A DNA stretch of 64,000 bases from assembly GCF_031755915.1 (NCBI RefSeq), contig NC_083387.1, positions 14,591,001 through 14,655,000 of the forward strand. Reading direction: 5' to 3'. Both the position numbers and the translations under genes were made by a program. Source of the stretch: Ziziphus jujuba (Eukaryota; Streptophyta; Magnoliopsida; Rosales; Rhamnaceae). Positions 21,363-33,221 of the stretch are shown piece by piece. Within the stretch, counting starts at the first letter, position 1, and each line of letters opens with the position of its first letter. The notes beneath the pieces were generated by a model that ran no database searches, had not been told where the DNA came from, and worked only from the letters and a program-made list of their open reading frames with translations.

Positions 21363-22750
21363 TTACAATAAGGCTAAAGTCTTTAAAACACTAAAATGAC
21401 CCATTAAACCACCCCTATGACCTTCCTGAGCTAGTAACTCCCTAATGCTACAATTAGGCACACAAAGTTTGTTTTTCCTAAACAAATACCCCTCAAAGAT
21501 GTAAAATTTATTAAAATCATGTTTTGAACAGGTCCTAAATATTTCTCCAAAGTCCCTATCATGCTGATAAAGTCCTTTTATTTGTTCAAATCCAAGCAAT
21601 CTGGCATCTAAGGTAGAAAATAGTATATACCTTCGGGATAATACATCGGCGACCACATTTTCCTTATCTTTTTTGTAGTGAATGACATAAGGACATGTTT
21701 TAATGAATTCAATCCACTTAGCATGCCTTTGGTTATGTTTTCCTTGACCCTTAATGTGCTTCAAAGATTCATGATACGTATGGATAACAAATTCTTTTGG
21801 CATAAGATAATTCTACCACGTTTCCTAAGCTCTCACCAAAGCATACATCTCTTTGTCATAAGTCGGGTAATTTAGTGCAGCTCCATTTAATTTCTCACTA
21901 AAGTATACTATGAGTCTTCCTTCTTGCATTAAGATAGCTCCAATACCTTATGCTTCCCCCCATTTAAAGCCAACATTCTTCTTTACCACTTCCGTCGGTA
22001 GAAACTAGCCAAACCATGAAAACTCCTCACTTGGGTAATTGAGGTAGGTTTTGGCGACTCTTGGATTGCTTGCACCTTAGATCAGTCAACTTTTATACCT
22101 GTAGCACTTACTATAAATCCTAGGAAAACCAACTCATCTTTACAAAAATCACACTTTTTCATGTTAGCAAACAACCTTTCCTTCCTAAGAATATTTAAAA
22201 CTTGCCTAAGATGTCCTACATGCTCACCTAGATGCCTACTATATACAAGAATATCATCAAAATAAATAATGACAAACTTTCCAATGAATGGTCGCATAAC
22301 ATGATTCATTAAGCTCATGAAAGTACTAAAGGCATTAATTAAACCAAAAGGCATTAGTAACCACTCATACAATCCATACTTAGTTTTAAATGCGGTTTTC
22401 CATTTATCACCCTCTTTCATTGTTATTTGATTATATCCATTCCTAAAATCAATCTTAGTAAAAATGAATGCACCATGTAATTTATATAACATATCATTTA
22501 ACCTAGGAATTGGATGCCTATATTTAACGGTAATATTATTTATAGCTCTACAATCCACACGCATATGCCATAAACTATCTTTCTTAAGTACTAACAAAAC
22601 AGAGACAGCACATGGACTCATACTCTCACGAATGTAACCTTTATCAAGCAACTCACTTACCTGCCTTTGTAGCTCCGTTGTCTCCTCGAGATTACTTCTA
22701 TATGCTGGCCTATTTGGAATTGCAGCCCCCGGTACAAAATCAATTTGATG
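21363..22750 (-). pseudogene. Reverse transcriptase-RNase H region of Ty3/gypsy element 2
   Basis: The open segment 22082-22651 encodes DKGYIRESMSPCAVSVLLVL, RVDCRAINNITVKYRHPIPR, FKTKYGLYEWLLMPFGL and the catalytic [11 protein letters not shown]. After LGFIVSATGIKVD the sequence is collapsed: FYRR is joined directly to EVVKKNVGFKWGEA, and this to [10 protein letters not shown]. About 13 and then about 30 residues are missing, including the CDAS segment with the first RNase H aspartate. RNase H resumes at 21363-21803 ([20 protein letters not shown]); the usual HTDH is HTYH. RT is well preserved, but RNase H cannot be active. Confidence 0.88.
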
Positions 22751-23301
22751 TTCAATCCTTCAGATAGGTAGTAAACCATTAGGAATTTCATCCAGAAAGA
22801 CATCATCAAATTCATGCAAAAGAAAAGAAATAGAACTTGGCAATTCAAGTTCTTCAGGATTAGCTTGATCATTTAGAAATACATCTTTATAAATCATGAC
22901 CAGTAATGGTTTCTTACTCAAGATAGCTTTATTAACATGTCCAAAACTAAAATAAAAGTTTTTAAGATAAAAGTTTTTATTTTTCCTCTCTTTTCTTTCT
23001 TTCCCTTCCTCCCTCTCGGCTTTCTCTCTATACCTCTCAGCTTTCTCAATTTTTCTCACTCCATTTTCGGCCTTCTTATGATTTTTCCACTCAATTTTTT
23101 AGAATGCTTACCTTATTGGTCTTACATAGCTTGGACTCCTTGGATTGGTGTTGTTACCGTGGGCGCCATGCTAGTTCTCTCCCTGAGCTTTTCGACTTCC
23201 CTCCTTTGTTGTATTTGAAGTTGGTCTCTAAATACCTCTTTGAGAGTTAATGGTTCCAGCTTGACCTTTTTATCTTTAAATCTAAAAATAATAGCATTCT
23301 C

Positions 23302-23571
23302 TCAACCATTATGTATAGTATCTTTATCAAATTGCCATGGTTTACCTAATATAATATGTCTGGCATGCGTAGGCACAACATCATATAAAACAACATCCAC
23401 ATATTTATCAATGCTGAATTTTACTTTGGCTTGCTTAGTTACTTTCATCTCACCACTATCATTAAGCCATTGTAATCTATATGGTTCTGGATGTTTAATT
23501 GTTGTTAAGCCTAATTTATCAACCACAACATTACTAATCACATTAGCACAACTTCCACTATCAATTATCAT
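23302..23571 (-). pseudogene. Protease region of Ty3/gypsy element 2
   Basis: An 89-codon open segment starting MIIDSGSCANV, with the aspartic protease D-S-G triad intact, followed by DKLGLTTIKHPEPYRLQWLN and LYDVVPTHARHIILGKPWQF. This is the most intact protease in the window. It is separated from gag by stops between 23580 and 23644. Confidence 0.85.
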
Positions 23572-23643
23572 CCTACAAATCTTACCTTGAATTTTACATC
23601 AAGTGTGGAAGATGTTCTCTCTTTAAATCTGATCCTCATCTTT

Positions 23644-24889
23644 TTATATAGTAAGGACCCTCTTTGCAACTAAGCTCAAGTTAGCCTTTGAAGGTTGAAG
23701 TGTTTCGTATTCCTCATGTTCATCCTCTCCAAGTTCCTCATCATCCAATTCGGCCTCTTCCCCACTTTCCTCACTTTCGTATTCTAGTTCTCCATTACCT
23801 ATTAGCACCATGATTCTTCTATTCAAGCATTGATTGGCAATGTGTCCTCATCCCTGGCACTTAAAACAAACAATTTCTTTAGATCTTAAAGGTTTATGAC
23901 CATATTTACCTTCAATTTTGTGTGCTTGGACAAATTCGGTTCTAGCCTTTCTCTTTGGCTGATTTAAACTTTCTTTTCCAACTTTTAGCTTTTGTCTTGC
24001 TTCAAAGGTGGGATTGCTTTTCCAAGCACTTGGATTTGATCTTTTGCTGTTTGAAACTCCTCCAAGCCGTGTACTTGTCCCTCCTCTTGAATTGATTCTC
24101 AAGTTTGATAGCCACATGCAACATCTCTTCCATTCAACATATTGTTGTAATTCCAATTGGTTGGCTCTCTCCTGATTCAATCCATCTAGAAACATTGCCA
24201 TGGTTGCTTCTCTATCTTCATTCATGCTTAATCTCATCATAAGTATCTCCATCTCTTTGTAATAATCCTTTACAAACTTACAACCTTATGATAATGATTG
24301 TAACTTTTGATACAGCAACCTATGGTAAAGAGTCGGTACAAATCGCTTCCTCATGGCTCCTTTCATTTGTCACCAAGTAGTAATCAATTCATCATCTACT
24401 CTCCTTTGGGTATTTTTTTCATTGGTCCACTATTGGAGTGCATAATGCCCAAATTCCATTGCTGCCAATTTAACTTTCTTAGCCTTCGAATAGTTGTGAC
24501 AATCAAAGATCATCTCCATACGCTCCTCCCATTTCAAATAAGTCTCTGGATCGCTTTTTCCCATAAAAGGTGGTACGTTGACCTTAAGATTCCCAAGATC
24601 ATCATCCTCATTCCTTGCTGGTTTCACATAGATTGGTATTCCTTGAGGTTCAACAATTTCATCAAACCCCTCATCCAAGTCATCTCCAAAATTGCCTTCC
24701 CCGAATTCTTCTCTAAATCACCCTCGACCTCCTTAACCTCGACCTCAGCCTCGATGAGCACCAAACCTTGTATTCGACCCTCAAATCCATGTGCTCATCT
24801 CCACTTCCCGAAGCTCCTTTGAATCCTACAGACTCTTCTTCATTAATTCTCAATGGTGGGTCTCCTCTTCTCACCCTTGAATCTGACAT
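23644..24889 (-). pseudogene. gag of Ty3/gypsy element 2
   Basis: A start codon at 24889 (MSDSRVRRGDPPLRINEEES) is followed, with frame breaks, by VNVPPFMGKSDPETYLKWEE (24430-24678), the gag domain (MRKRFVPTLYHRLLYQKLQS, then EMEILMMRLSMNEDREATMA; 24100-24370) and a basic linker. The zinc knuckle near 23825-23880 reads C-F-K-C-Q-G-stop-G-H-I-A-N-Q-C: all CCHC ligands are kept but a stop (TGA) replaces the residue before GH. An acidic segment (SEESGEEAELDDEELGEDEH) follows at 23700-23790. The start is supported by its position downstream of the primer-binding site and by the gag-like order. Confidence 0.85.
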
Positions 24890-26027
24890 GTTAGTATAAA
24901 TAACACAAAAATAAAATAGGACCTCACCAAATTGACTCCCTTACGTGCTTCACTCAAACAAGGTCTCAACACTCATGTTTGCACACTAGTTTCGGCTTTT
25001 ACCCTCTTTTAAGCTCACATGCTCTTGCCCTTTTCCATTTCAAGAATTAGCTCAAAGTTCTAATTAAACACACTTAAACAGAAACTAGATCACAAGTGTT
25101 CCTAATTTAAACTTATCAATAAAACAGCAACTAAAATAATCAGATGCCGAGTGAATTTTTAACACCTAATTCTCGGCTTTTCTACACAAAAATAAGGCAA
25201 TTTAACAGAGTAAATTTTGGAATCAACAAGATTTGCACCAGATGGTAAGAAATTAAGGATTCAAGAATAAAATTTAGAGAAAGAGATTCAAACACGAACA
25301 ATAATCAAATGGAACAAAAATATAAGAAAGTTGTTGGTTGTTGTTCTTTGTAATTCAAATTTTTGTATCAAATCCTTTAATTATTTTTAATCCAATAGTT
25401 TTAGCATCCAAAATTCAAATATCGAGCAGCAAAATCAAAGATCCAGAAACTCCAAATAACAAGTAAGTAAGCAACAACTCAGAAACTCCAACAATTTCCA
25501 GCAAACAAATGAAACTCCAAATTCAATAAATTGCATCTTTTTTTTTCTCCTTTTTTTTTTTTATTATATTCACTCATAGAATGTAAAACAACTCCAATGG
25601 AAAAGACCAACACCAAAAATAGCAATTCAGCACCAAAAATCCACCAAACCCGTGACCACCAACAACAAAATACAAATTTGCAAATTTTTTGTCAATCTAT
25701 ATATGTTGCCGCAAACACACTTTTTTTTTTTTGAATATATGAATGTAAATATTTAAGATCAAAACAGAAAAGAAAAATTAACAATAAACTAAATTACTAA
25801 GAACAAGGATGAAAAACAACCACAAACTAGGAAACAAAAAAAAAAAAATATATATATATATAAAACTAGGAAAACCTAATTTAACTAGCAATGAGTTTTA
25901 TTTTTTTATTTTTAATAATATGCAGAGCATGTATGATGGTAGAAGAAACCTTAACCTAATGTTAAAATTTTAGATTAACACAAAACAAAATAAAACAAAT
26001 AAGATAGATCAAACTTGAACAAAATTT

Positions 26028-26040
26028 GGCTCTGATACCA
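26028..26040 (-). other. Primer-binding site of element 2, initiator-Met tRNA type
   Basis: Minus strand TGGTATCAGAGCC, two bases inside the 5' LTR, identical to the site of element 1. Confidence 0.9.
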
Positions 26041-26042
26041 AA

Positions 26043-27149
26043 TGATACGAACCTAGGTCGACATGCGCTTAAACTCATATTATATTAGCCCGGATCTCAA
26101 TTAAGTTCATATTTTAATGGAATGATCTCAACTCTTAACCAACCTGTAATTAAAAACCTTGGTATAATGAAGATGCCACATTAGGTGATGGATATCCTAT
26201 TGATAAGTCAAAACTAAAATACTCACGCTCTAATGGTGTTTTACGTGTTCAAAGAAAACAAAGAGAAATTTAATCTCACAATTAATTTTCTATAAAATAT
26301 TCAAGCTACATTCTCATTTAAAAATAACCCTTAAATAGGTAAAAGTCACAAAGCAATAAACCCTAAAAACTAAAGCAAAAACTTATCAAGCATGTTGTTT
26401 CCTAAAGGTGACCGAATTTTCTCTCTCCTTTCATAATCTAATTTTGATTAATTAATTCTTTTATTTTGAATTAGGAATTAATTAATTTATAATAAAAATA
26501 ATAAAATAATAACTTTCCTAAACTTATTTTTCCAGCAAATAAATAAATAAAAACCAACTAAAAGACTAATTTCCTAAAACAAAAAGTCAAAATCAAATTA
26601 GGAAACTAAATAACTATCTTTTTGACTAAACTGTCATTGACCAATTAAGCTCCAAATCAGCCTCCATATGCCTTTTAGGATTTCAAATAGGATTATCATT
26701 GTGTCATACAAGTTTCCCTTGCTTGGATAAAAGAAAAAATGCCAACTCAGTGAAATACAGTAAAGCCAGCAACAAAATACAATAAAACCGATCAAACTTC
26801 CTCCTATGCGCACACCACCTATTTGATTGGCTTTGAAGCTACCTTCAATTAATTCCATGATCTCTTAGAGATATGTATTGAATCCATGAAGTGTTGGAAC
26901 CATTTCTTGCTACCCGAAGTCCATATTTGCACGAAAATAGCTACTCGGGTCCATATTGGCCTCCACCACTTAGATGCATCTTTAGGTATTGACAATCCCT
27001 TTTGAGAATTAATTACTCTCTGTATAGAGGCAGCCAGGTTGTTCTTAAATCTCTTATCTTGAGCCCTAGTGATCGGCTCGGTCTTCATCCGTATCGGATT
27101 AGCAACGCAGCGGATTGTTGGTTGTGAGGGTTCGAGCGGATTCTCATTA
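26043..27149 (-). repeat. 5' LTR of Ty3/gypsy element 2
   Basis: Right copy, 1107 bp, from TGATACGAACCTAGG to GGATTCTCATTA; the expected final TCA is TTA. The primer-binding site beside it sets the orientation. Confidence 0.92.
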
Positions 27150-27154
27150 GGTTA
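27150..27154 (+). repeat. Target-site duplication GGTTA, right copy
   Basis: Identical to 19269-19273. Confidence 0.9.
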
Positions 27155-27725
27155 TATGTACCAACTCTTCAAGCATGTTAGCTAAGTGAGTTCAGCAAAT
27201 GGATGCGATGACATTTGAGGGAACCATTAATGCTATAGCAGCTTTGTCTTGGTTGGCTGAGATTAAGAAGATCCTTGTGGAGAGTATATAGTGTCTTTAT
27301 GAGGACAAGGTTAGGATTATTCTTTTTCTAATAGAGGATGATGCTCATACTTAGTGTTTTAAGAGTTCATTATCCTGCTTATTAGACTCTGTGAGTGGTA
27401 GCCTTATAGTTTAGGGCATAAATGGAGATACATAGGCCTCGATGATGATTTTTGGAAGGTATATCTTTGGGGATTTCTAATTAGGGATCATACAAGTGAG
27501 GTAGTTTTAGCTCAGGGATATCAGATAGCAATGGATTCAAAGGAGGCAACTATAGTTCCAGAGGCAATAGCTCTTGAAGAAGTGGTCATGCTCAGGGCTT
27601 CAGCCAGTAGACAGTGGGTAGTGGCAGTGGTCCTTACTAAAAAGGTGGTCACACTTAGGGCTCTAAACAGCAGGCATTTTGTAATGGCAGTGGTCATTAT
27701 TAAAGACTTTCAGGTCAAAAGAGTT
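27155..27725 (+). pseudogene. gag remnant of the Tekay/Del-like element
   Basis: The plus strand can be followed in shifting frames as MDAMTFEGTINAIAALSWLA, EDKVRIILFLIEDDAHT and then a Gly/Ser/Gln-rich tail (GFKGGNYSSRGNSS, RSGHAQGFSQ, TVGSGSGPY, QQAFCNGSGHY) with many stops. This is the normal order in Tekay/Del gag: capsid domain, then a low-complexity linker leading to the zinc knuckle. The knuckle itself is not readable. It is the continuation of 19131-19268, cut by element 2. Confidence 0.68.
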
Positions 27726-28729
27726 TTCGTACCAATTGCAGACGGTGAAAAAAATGTCGTTGACTTCAATGAAATGTTGGTGACAATATTTGATTTCGAC
27801 ATTGCCCGACACCAATAGAGGAGGAAAGAAATATCGGTGAATCTATTTAGAGGAGATGGGGAAGAAAGTTGCCGGTGAAAGCCCTGTGCACCATGCAGTT
27901 ATGAAATTAACCTCCACCTCCAAGTAGATCCCTGTGTACCACACAGTGATGAAAGCCCACATTATCTTTTCCATCACCTCCGAGTATATCCCCATCATCT
28001 TCTTCTTTCTCTTCTCCTTGTTTTTACTTTTTATAGAGAAGTTTCCACCATCAGTGTACAGTTTGCACAGAGAGAGAGAGAGTGATGTTGGGTTGTTTTG
28101 CTTTGTATTATTTTTATTATTTTTTTGCTTATGTTTTGTGTCAACTAACTCCAAAATTTCAAAGGTGACGTGTTCCCCCACTCACCCACATGCCAGTCAG
28201 TATTATTTTTTTTAATTAAAATGTACAAAATACTTTTTCAGTGATGTTGATTCATATTTAAATTGATTTCTTTATGTTTGCATATATATATTTTTTTGGA
28301 TGCATCAGTGGTTCCTCTTTAATTTTTATTTTTTTACTTTTTAGAACTAAAAGATCCTTTCAGTTTAAGCAAAGTAACAGTTATCAAAGAGAACATTCTT
28401 TTATTTGCAAAATATATTTTAATATTATTTAGTAAATTTTTTATATTTTGATATTACTAAATATTGTATTTTTTTTTACTTATAATAAATTTTAATATTT
28501 ATTCACTATTTTATTATTATTGTATTTTATATTATTATATTATATTAATTATTTTATATGTAAAAAATTATATTCTAAATTAAATATTTATAATTTTTAT
28601 AATTTTATCGACATTTCTGTCGATATCGATATTTTCATAAAATCATACTCTCGATATTTCCATCAATACCGATATTTTTTTATTACTGATTGCATATTCT
28701 ATGGTTGATATCATATTGGTTTTGTCAGT
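27726..28729 (+). other. Unassigned sequence inside the Tekay/Del-like remnant
   Basis: No gene recognised. Two similar segments near 27880-27930 and 27930-27990 each have CCCTGTG(C/T)ACCA and ACCTCC(A/G)AGTA(G/T)ATCCC. At 28605-28680 the sequence is built from repeated CGATATT words (CGACATTTCTGTCGATATCG, CTCGATATTTCCATCAATAC). The pol region expected here is missing. Confidence 0.5.
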
Positions 28730-29112
28730 GGGAAGGAGTATAAATCCTCTATCGCAACCACAACACTTTATGAAGGGTTGTCCTTATCTAGGACAAAGTG
28801 GGCCACAAGCCTTTTGATCTGGTATTTAGTTTTAGCAGGTTGATGGTTACAATGGACAGAGTGCATAGGTAGGTTAGTCTATTGCACAGGCACACCAAAC
28901 TATAAGAGGATCCACTAACATTGGATAGTAATTCACAACTACAGCTAGAGGTAGATGTCAGATGTAGAGAGTTCAATGTGACCTAGTAGAAAGCCTGGGC
29001 TCCTTCAGAGGTGGAGAGTTCAATATGACCCAGTACAAAGCTTGGGCAACTCTTGATATCATGGCATGTATGCACGAATTTCGAAGATGAAATTTTCTTT
29101 AAGGTGGTAGAT
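28730..29112 (+). pseudogene. 3' internal end and polypurine tract of the Tekay/Del-like element
   Basis: Contains GCACGAATTTCGAAGATGAA followed by ATTTTCTTTAAGGTGGTAGA and then TGTACCATCC. In Tekay/Del chromoviruses the end of pol and the polypurine tract usually read close to ATTTCGAGGACGAAATTTCT-TTAAGGGGGG-AGA-TGTAAC. Only the last codons of pol are represented. Confidence 0.65.
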
Positions 29113-31910
29113 TGTACCATCCTATTCTGAAAAAACACATGCACTTTGAATTTTTTACCAATACTGTCCAAGTGGATCATATATGGGTCTTAGGTTTGAC
29201 TTTTTGTATATTTAGGAATTTCAATTTGATCAGTACACCTTAAGGTAGAGCTTATCAACATGAGTTCATAGACTAATGGCATACCTAATTTCGAGTTGCA
29301 GTTATAAAGTTATGGATTTGGAAAGTTTTGAGTGTTATTAGTATTCAAACAAGTCTCAGATTTGTTAGTGACCCAAGGCCTATATATGCATAGGGAAACA
29401 TTCTTTCACTAAACAGTTATAAAAATATTCAAAACCAGGTACCCATGACCCATTTTCACACCGAACCAAGTCAGGTCAATTTGCTTCATTCTAGCCACTA
29501 TTAAGTGACACATGCCGGCCACTGTCCTTGCCCATCGCACAGCGACCTTGGTTTCAAATTTTAGGCCAAACAACCACTAGACTCATCTAGATTAGGCCAG
29601 CAAAGCTTGTAGCGATAGTCCAAATGTTCAACAAAAATCTTGTATTTTTCGGCCATTCTAGGCAAACTCATACCTTTCTCCCCTCTAATTTGGATTCTCT
29701 AAGCCTGAATTTAGCCTCCATTTGTTGAAATTCCTTATGTTTTGAAAGATCCTTCAGCATCAATTTTAATTTATTTTTCTAATGTGTTTTTTGGTCACCA
29801 ATGATGTTTTGGACCAAGGTGAACTTACCATTTTGTATCCATTTTATAAGCCTTCCATTGATATATAATTTGTGAATTTTGAATGTCGTTTGAATATATT
29901 TCCATTTTTAGGTCAATTGGTTACATATCGAGTAAAATTGGACTTTGCTTGGACAACCTAGGACCAAATTGGAGCTGATTTTGTATAATTGTATGTTAGT
30001 ATGACCAATTGGAAAATTTCACAAAATTAGCTTCTGAGTGAAAAATCTCAATTTCGGGTACAGATCCTAAAGGTGCGTAGTATAATTGATCATTTTGATG
30101 TCCAATTTATATGATCTAAGAGTTGTATAAAATATCTTAAGACATTTGGTACATACCAATGTATTGGGTTTGATTTTGTAACCTAAAAAATATTTTTATC
30201 ATATTTTAAACACCTATACTAAGTCTAGAGGCAATACTGTGGAGGAGTAAGAATGGACATCAATGTTATCTGTGAGTGAGTTACATTTTTAAATAATTTT
30301 TGGCATCTTAGTACAATGTATATATTGTATGAATATTTTATATATTTATAGTTTGATTTAAATGTTTAACACATACATATATTAATATATGTTTTAACAT
30401 ATATATGTTATTATTTCATATGACTTTCGACAAAATTTTAAATGATTTTAAATTCTAATGAGTTCATGGTGAATTTAAGTATTTTGCAATTTAAATATCA
30501 TAGTATTTGAAATGATGTTTTAACTATTTTAGAAAATAATTGATTTTGATAAACATGTTTAAATTATTTATATTGCCAATGGTTTAAAATGGTTTATGGT
30601 AATATATATTTTTCATTATTGGTATTTATGTTTTAATAAGAAAAAATGATTTAGAACTTTTTGAATATTTAAATAAATGATTAGGTTTAAATATTAAATT
30701 CTGGATTATGGTATTATATTTGTTTGGAAAAATAAAAATGTATGATCTTAAAAAGATTGTTTATAAGTACCATACTATTATTTTAAAAGGTGCACCATAT
30801 AGTAATAGTGGTTCTATTTGTGTTATTAGCCTTGAGCAGCCTTTGTTATCCTATGTGTAGTCATGATATGAAAGAAAAATGATTGATTTGTAGGCCATTA
30901 TCTTAGAGTGATAATTAGTTATGTACCACTCTCTCGTGACCGTGAGATGATATGTTGTCATGATATGAGATATTGATGATTGAGTTTTGTGCTATTCTCT
31001 CGAAATGATAATGAGTTATATGTCATTCCCTCATGACGTTGGATTCTTTATATCTCTTTATTATTTGGCGGTGTTCTGGGATGTGGTGCACTATCTGGCA
31101 ATGCTGGCCATATCGCATGGCATCTTGGGATGTGGTGCACTATGTGGCAATGTTGGCTATATCGCATGGTATATTGTATATTTTTCTTTGGATATACATA
31201 GATTAGTGGTTATATTGCATTTTTGTTATTGCTTTGTGATCTTGATTATATTTTTTATTATCCAACATTAAATTTATATTTCAGTTGGTTATTAATATTT
31301 TAAATTATATAGTTATTAAATTTTAAATTTATGATATTGATTTTGAGTCTAAGTTGGGTTTTGTGAAATAGTTTTAAAAAGGGAAACTTTTTGAAATAGT
31401 AAAAGCGAGGTCTTGAGTGAAAAGTTTTGAAGTTAAATGATTATTTTCATATTATTATTTTATTCCACTTACTGAGCTAATTTTATAGTTTTATGTTGTA
31501 AAATTGTTTCTCTAGGCCTTAGCAGAGAAGTTGCACACACTACATTTGACATCTTCATCATCTACCTAGCATATTCATCCTTTTGTATTTTCATCATCGA
31601 TGTTCTACCATTATTGATGTATTTTCCTTTTTATATACTTTCATTGGATTTATTATTTATGTTGTCTTTATTCAGTCTTAAACTCTTACATTTTTTTAGA
31701 ATGCTTTTGTGGATTGACTTAATATGTATAACTTTTTATGTTATAATTTTCTCTCTCGGATGTTGAGTTTAGGACCTTTTGATGTTTATGTTGATGATCG
31801 TTTGAGTATTCCATTGAAAATATATATGATATTTTATTTGTACTATTGGATTATATTTAAATTATCGAAAAGTTTTAATGGATTTTTAATAGTAAATTCG
31901 ATGGAATTTC
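29113..31910 (+). repeat. 3' LTR (copy B) of the Tekay/Del-like remnant
   Basis: Starts TGTACCATCCTATTC after the polypurine tract and runs collinear with copy A, including an about 80-bp block at 29245-29320 and long matching segments from 30165 on. An internal duplication occurs at 31080-31170, where TGGGATGTGGTGCACTAT and GGCAATG(C/T)TGGC each appear twice. The right end is not defined to the base. Confidence 0.65.
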
Positions 31911-32179
31911 CTTAGAGGGAACCACTTCTGATGTCTTGTCACCATCTCCAATTTAATCAACTTAAAGATCGAAAAGAATGCACTTATTTGGTGATTGGAA
32001 TGCAAAGAAGCTTCAAAAATCCAAAATAACGCTTGTCTAAAGCTTTTACAAACTTTTAGTGATAAAAATACCAACGTGGAAAAATGAGATGAAACTTAGC
32101 CAATTTTCGGAAATTTTAAAAATTTTAAAATGGGTCTTGTTTATTGTGACTCAACTAACTATAAATTTGTCTTTGGACA
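31911..32179. other. Intergenic, nothing recognised
   Basis: Balanced composition but no frame, motif or repeat partner found. Confidence 0.4.
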
Positions 32180-33016
32180 TTAGGATAAGAGTTAATTTCA
32201 ACTGCACTTCTTGGAGTTTGTCCTAATTCAAATTTAGTCCTTTAACTTTTAGACATTTCAATTTTAGTCCTTATCGTCAAATGAGAGTTTGAAATTTTGA
32301 CTCTCTCATATGTGGCATCTTAAATTACTTTTATATCATTATTAATTAATTTTCTTTTTTTTCACTCCATTAAATATTAATTTTACATAATTAAATTAAC
32401 AAAATCCACAGAGGTATTTCCCCAAAAAAAATAAAAATCCGAAGAGATAAATCAAAAAAATTAGAATGTTAAATATGAATTTTTATAAAATAAAATTAAT
32501 AAAAATAATAGAGATAAATAAACAAAGTTTAAATATGGGTTTCATATATAAAATTTTAAATATTAATTTTTATAAAATAAAATTAATAAAAATAATAGAT
32601 AAATAAACAAAATTTAAATATGAGTTTCATATAATAAAATTTATAATACAAATGAGATAAATCAATAAAATTTAATTATTAAAAAATAGATAAAATCAGT
32701 GGTTTTTTCGTTCTTATCAATTTATATATAATTTTTCTTATCAATGGATCAAAAAAATAATAATAAAATTTAGAAAAAAAAAAAAGAGTGCAAAACAAAT
32801 ATATAAAATTTTGTAATTTTAATTGTTTTGAGTAAGGATAAAATGAGTTGTAGGTAAACTAATAAAAATTCAAATATATATATATATATATACTTGTTCT
32901 AACTTTACAAAAAATAATCTAAAAGAATTTATAAATTCTGTTTTTACATTAAAAAATAGCAAAAATTAATTATACAAAAAAAATTAAATACCCAAAAATG
33001 AAGATACGCAACAATT

Positions 33017-33018
<2 letters not shown>

Positions 33019-33080
<62 letters not shown>
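33019..33080. repeat. (CT)n-(CA)n compound microsatellite
   Basis: About 25 CT units followed by about six CA units, inside Mutator-like element B. Confidence 0.95.
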
Positions 33081-33081
<1 letters not shown>

Positions 33082-33221
33082 AACAGAAAAAATAAAAAAA
33101 TAAAAAATAAAAATAAAAATAAAAAATAAGTTGCCGATGGGGATAGACACGCCTAAGTTATACATAATTGGTTCTCTATCATCAACCCGATTATGATCAT
33201 TCGAAACTTTAAAAGCCTTTT

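Larger units (their letters stand above)
19274..27149 (-). mobile_element. Ty3/gypsy LTR retrotransposon 2 (structurally complete, decayed)
   Basis: LTRs 19274-20390 and 26043-27149 (about 1.1 kb), a primer-binding site for initiator-Met tRNA, a polypurine tract and a perfect 5-bp duplication (GGTTA) define the ends exactly. The internal region reads gag, protease, reverse transcriptase, RNase H, integrase on the minus strand. In a roughly 180-bp stretch the LTRs differ at about 12 percent of positions by eye, so it is not recent. It is related to element 1: both LTRs start TGATACGAACCT and share TTGGTAT(A/G)(A/G)TGAAGA(T/C)GCCACAATAG. It sits inside the older Tekay/Del-like remnant. Confidence 0.93.
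16950..31910 (+). mobile_element. Tekay/Del-like Ty3/gypsy remnant interrupted by a younger element
   Basis: Two related long LTRs on the plus strand (A, 16950-19130; B, 29113-31910) enclose decayed gag sequence that is continuous across the younger element at 19274-27149. It resumes with ATGGATGCGATGACATTTGA..., encoding MDAMTFEGT and later EDKVRIILFLIEDDAHT, the gag pattern of Tekay/Del elements. The 3' end has GAATTTCGAAGATGAAATTT and a polypurine tract, as is usual between the end of pol and the LTR in these chromoviruses. Most of pol is deleted. LTR B has about 700 bp (29400-30160) that LTR A lacks. Boundaries are approximate. Confidence 0.68.

Noticed and set aside
23240..23590. Plus-strand frame opposite the protease of element 2
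   Set aside because: It is the antisense shadow of a well-supported protease frame.
28520..28708. Short Tyr/Ile/Phe-rich frames in AT-rich sequence (also 36974, 37547, 60889)
   Set aside because: Amino-acid content follows the AT-rich composition; no splice context or homology.
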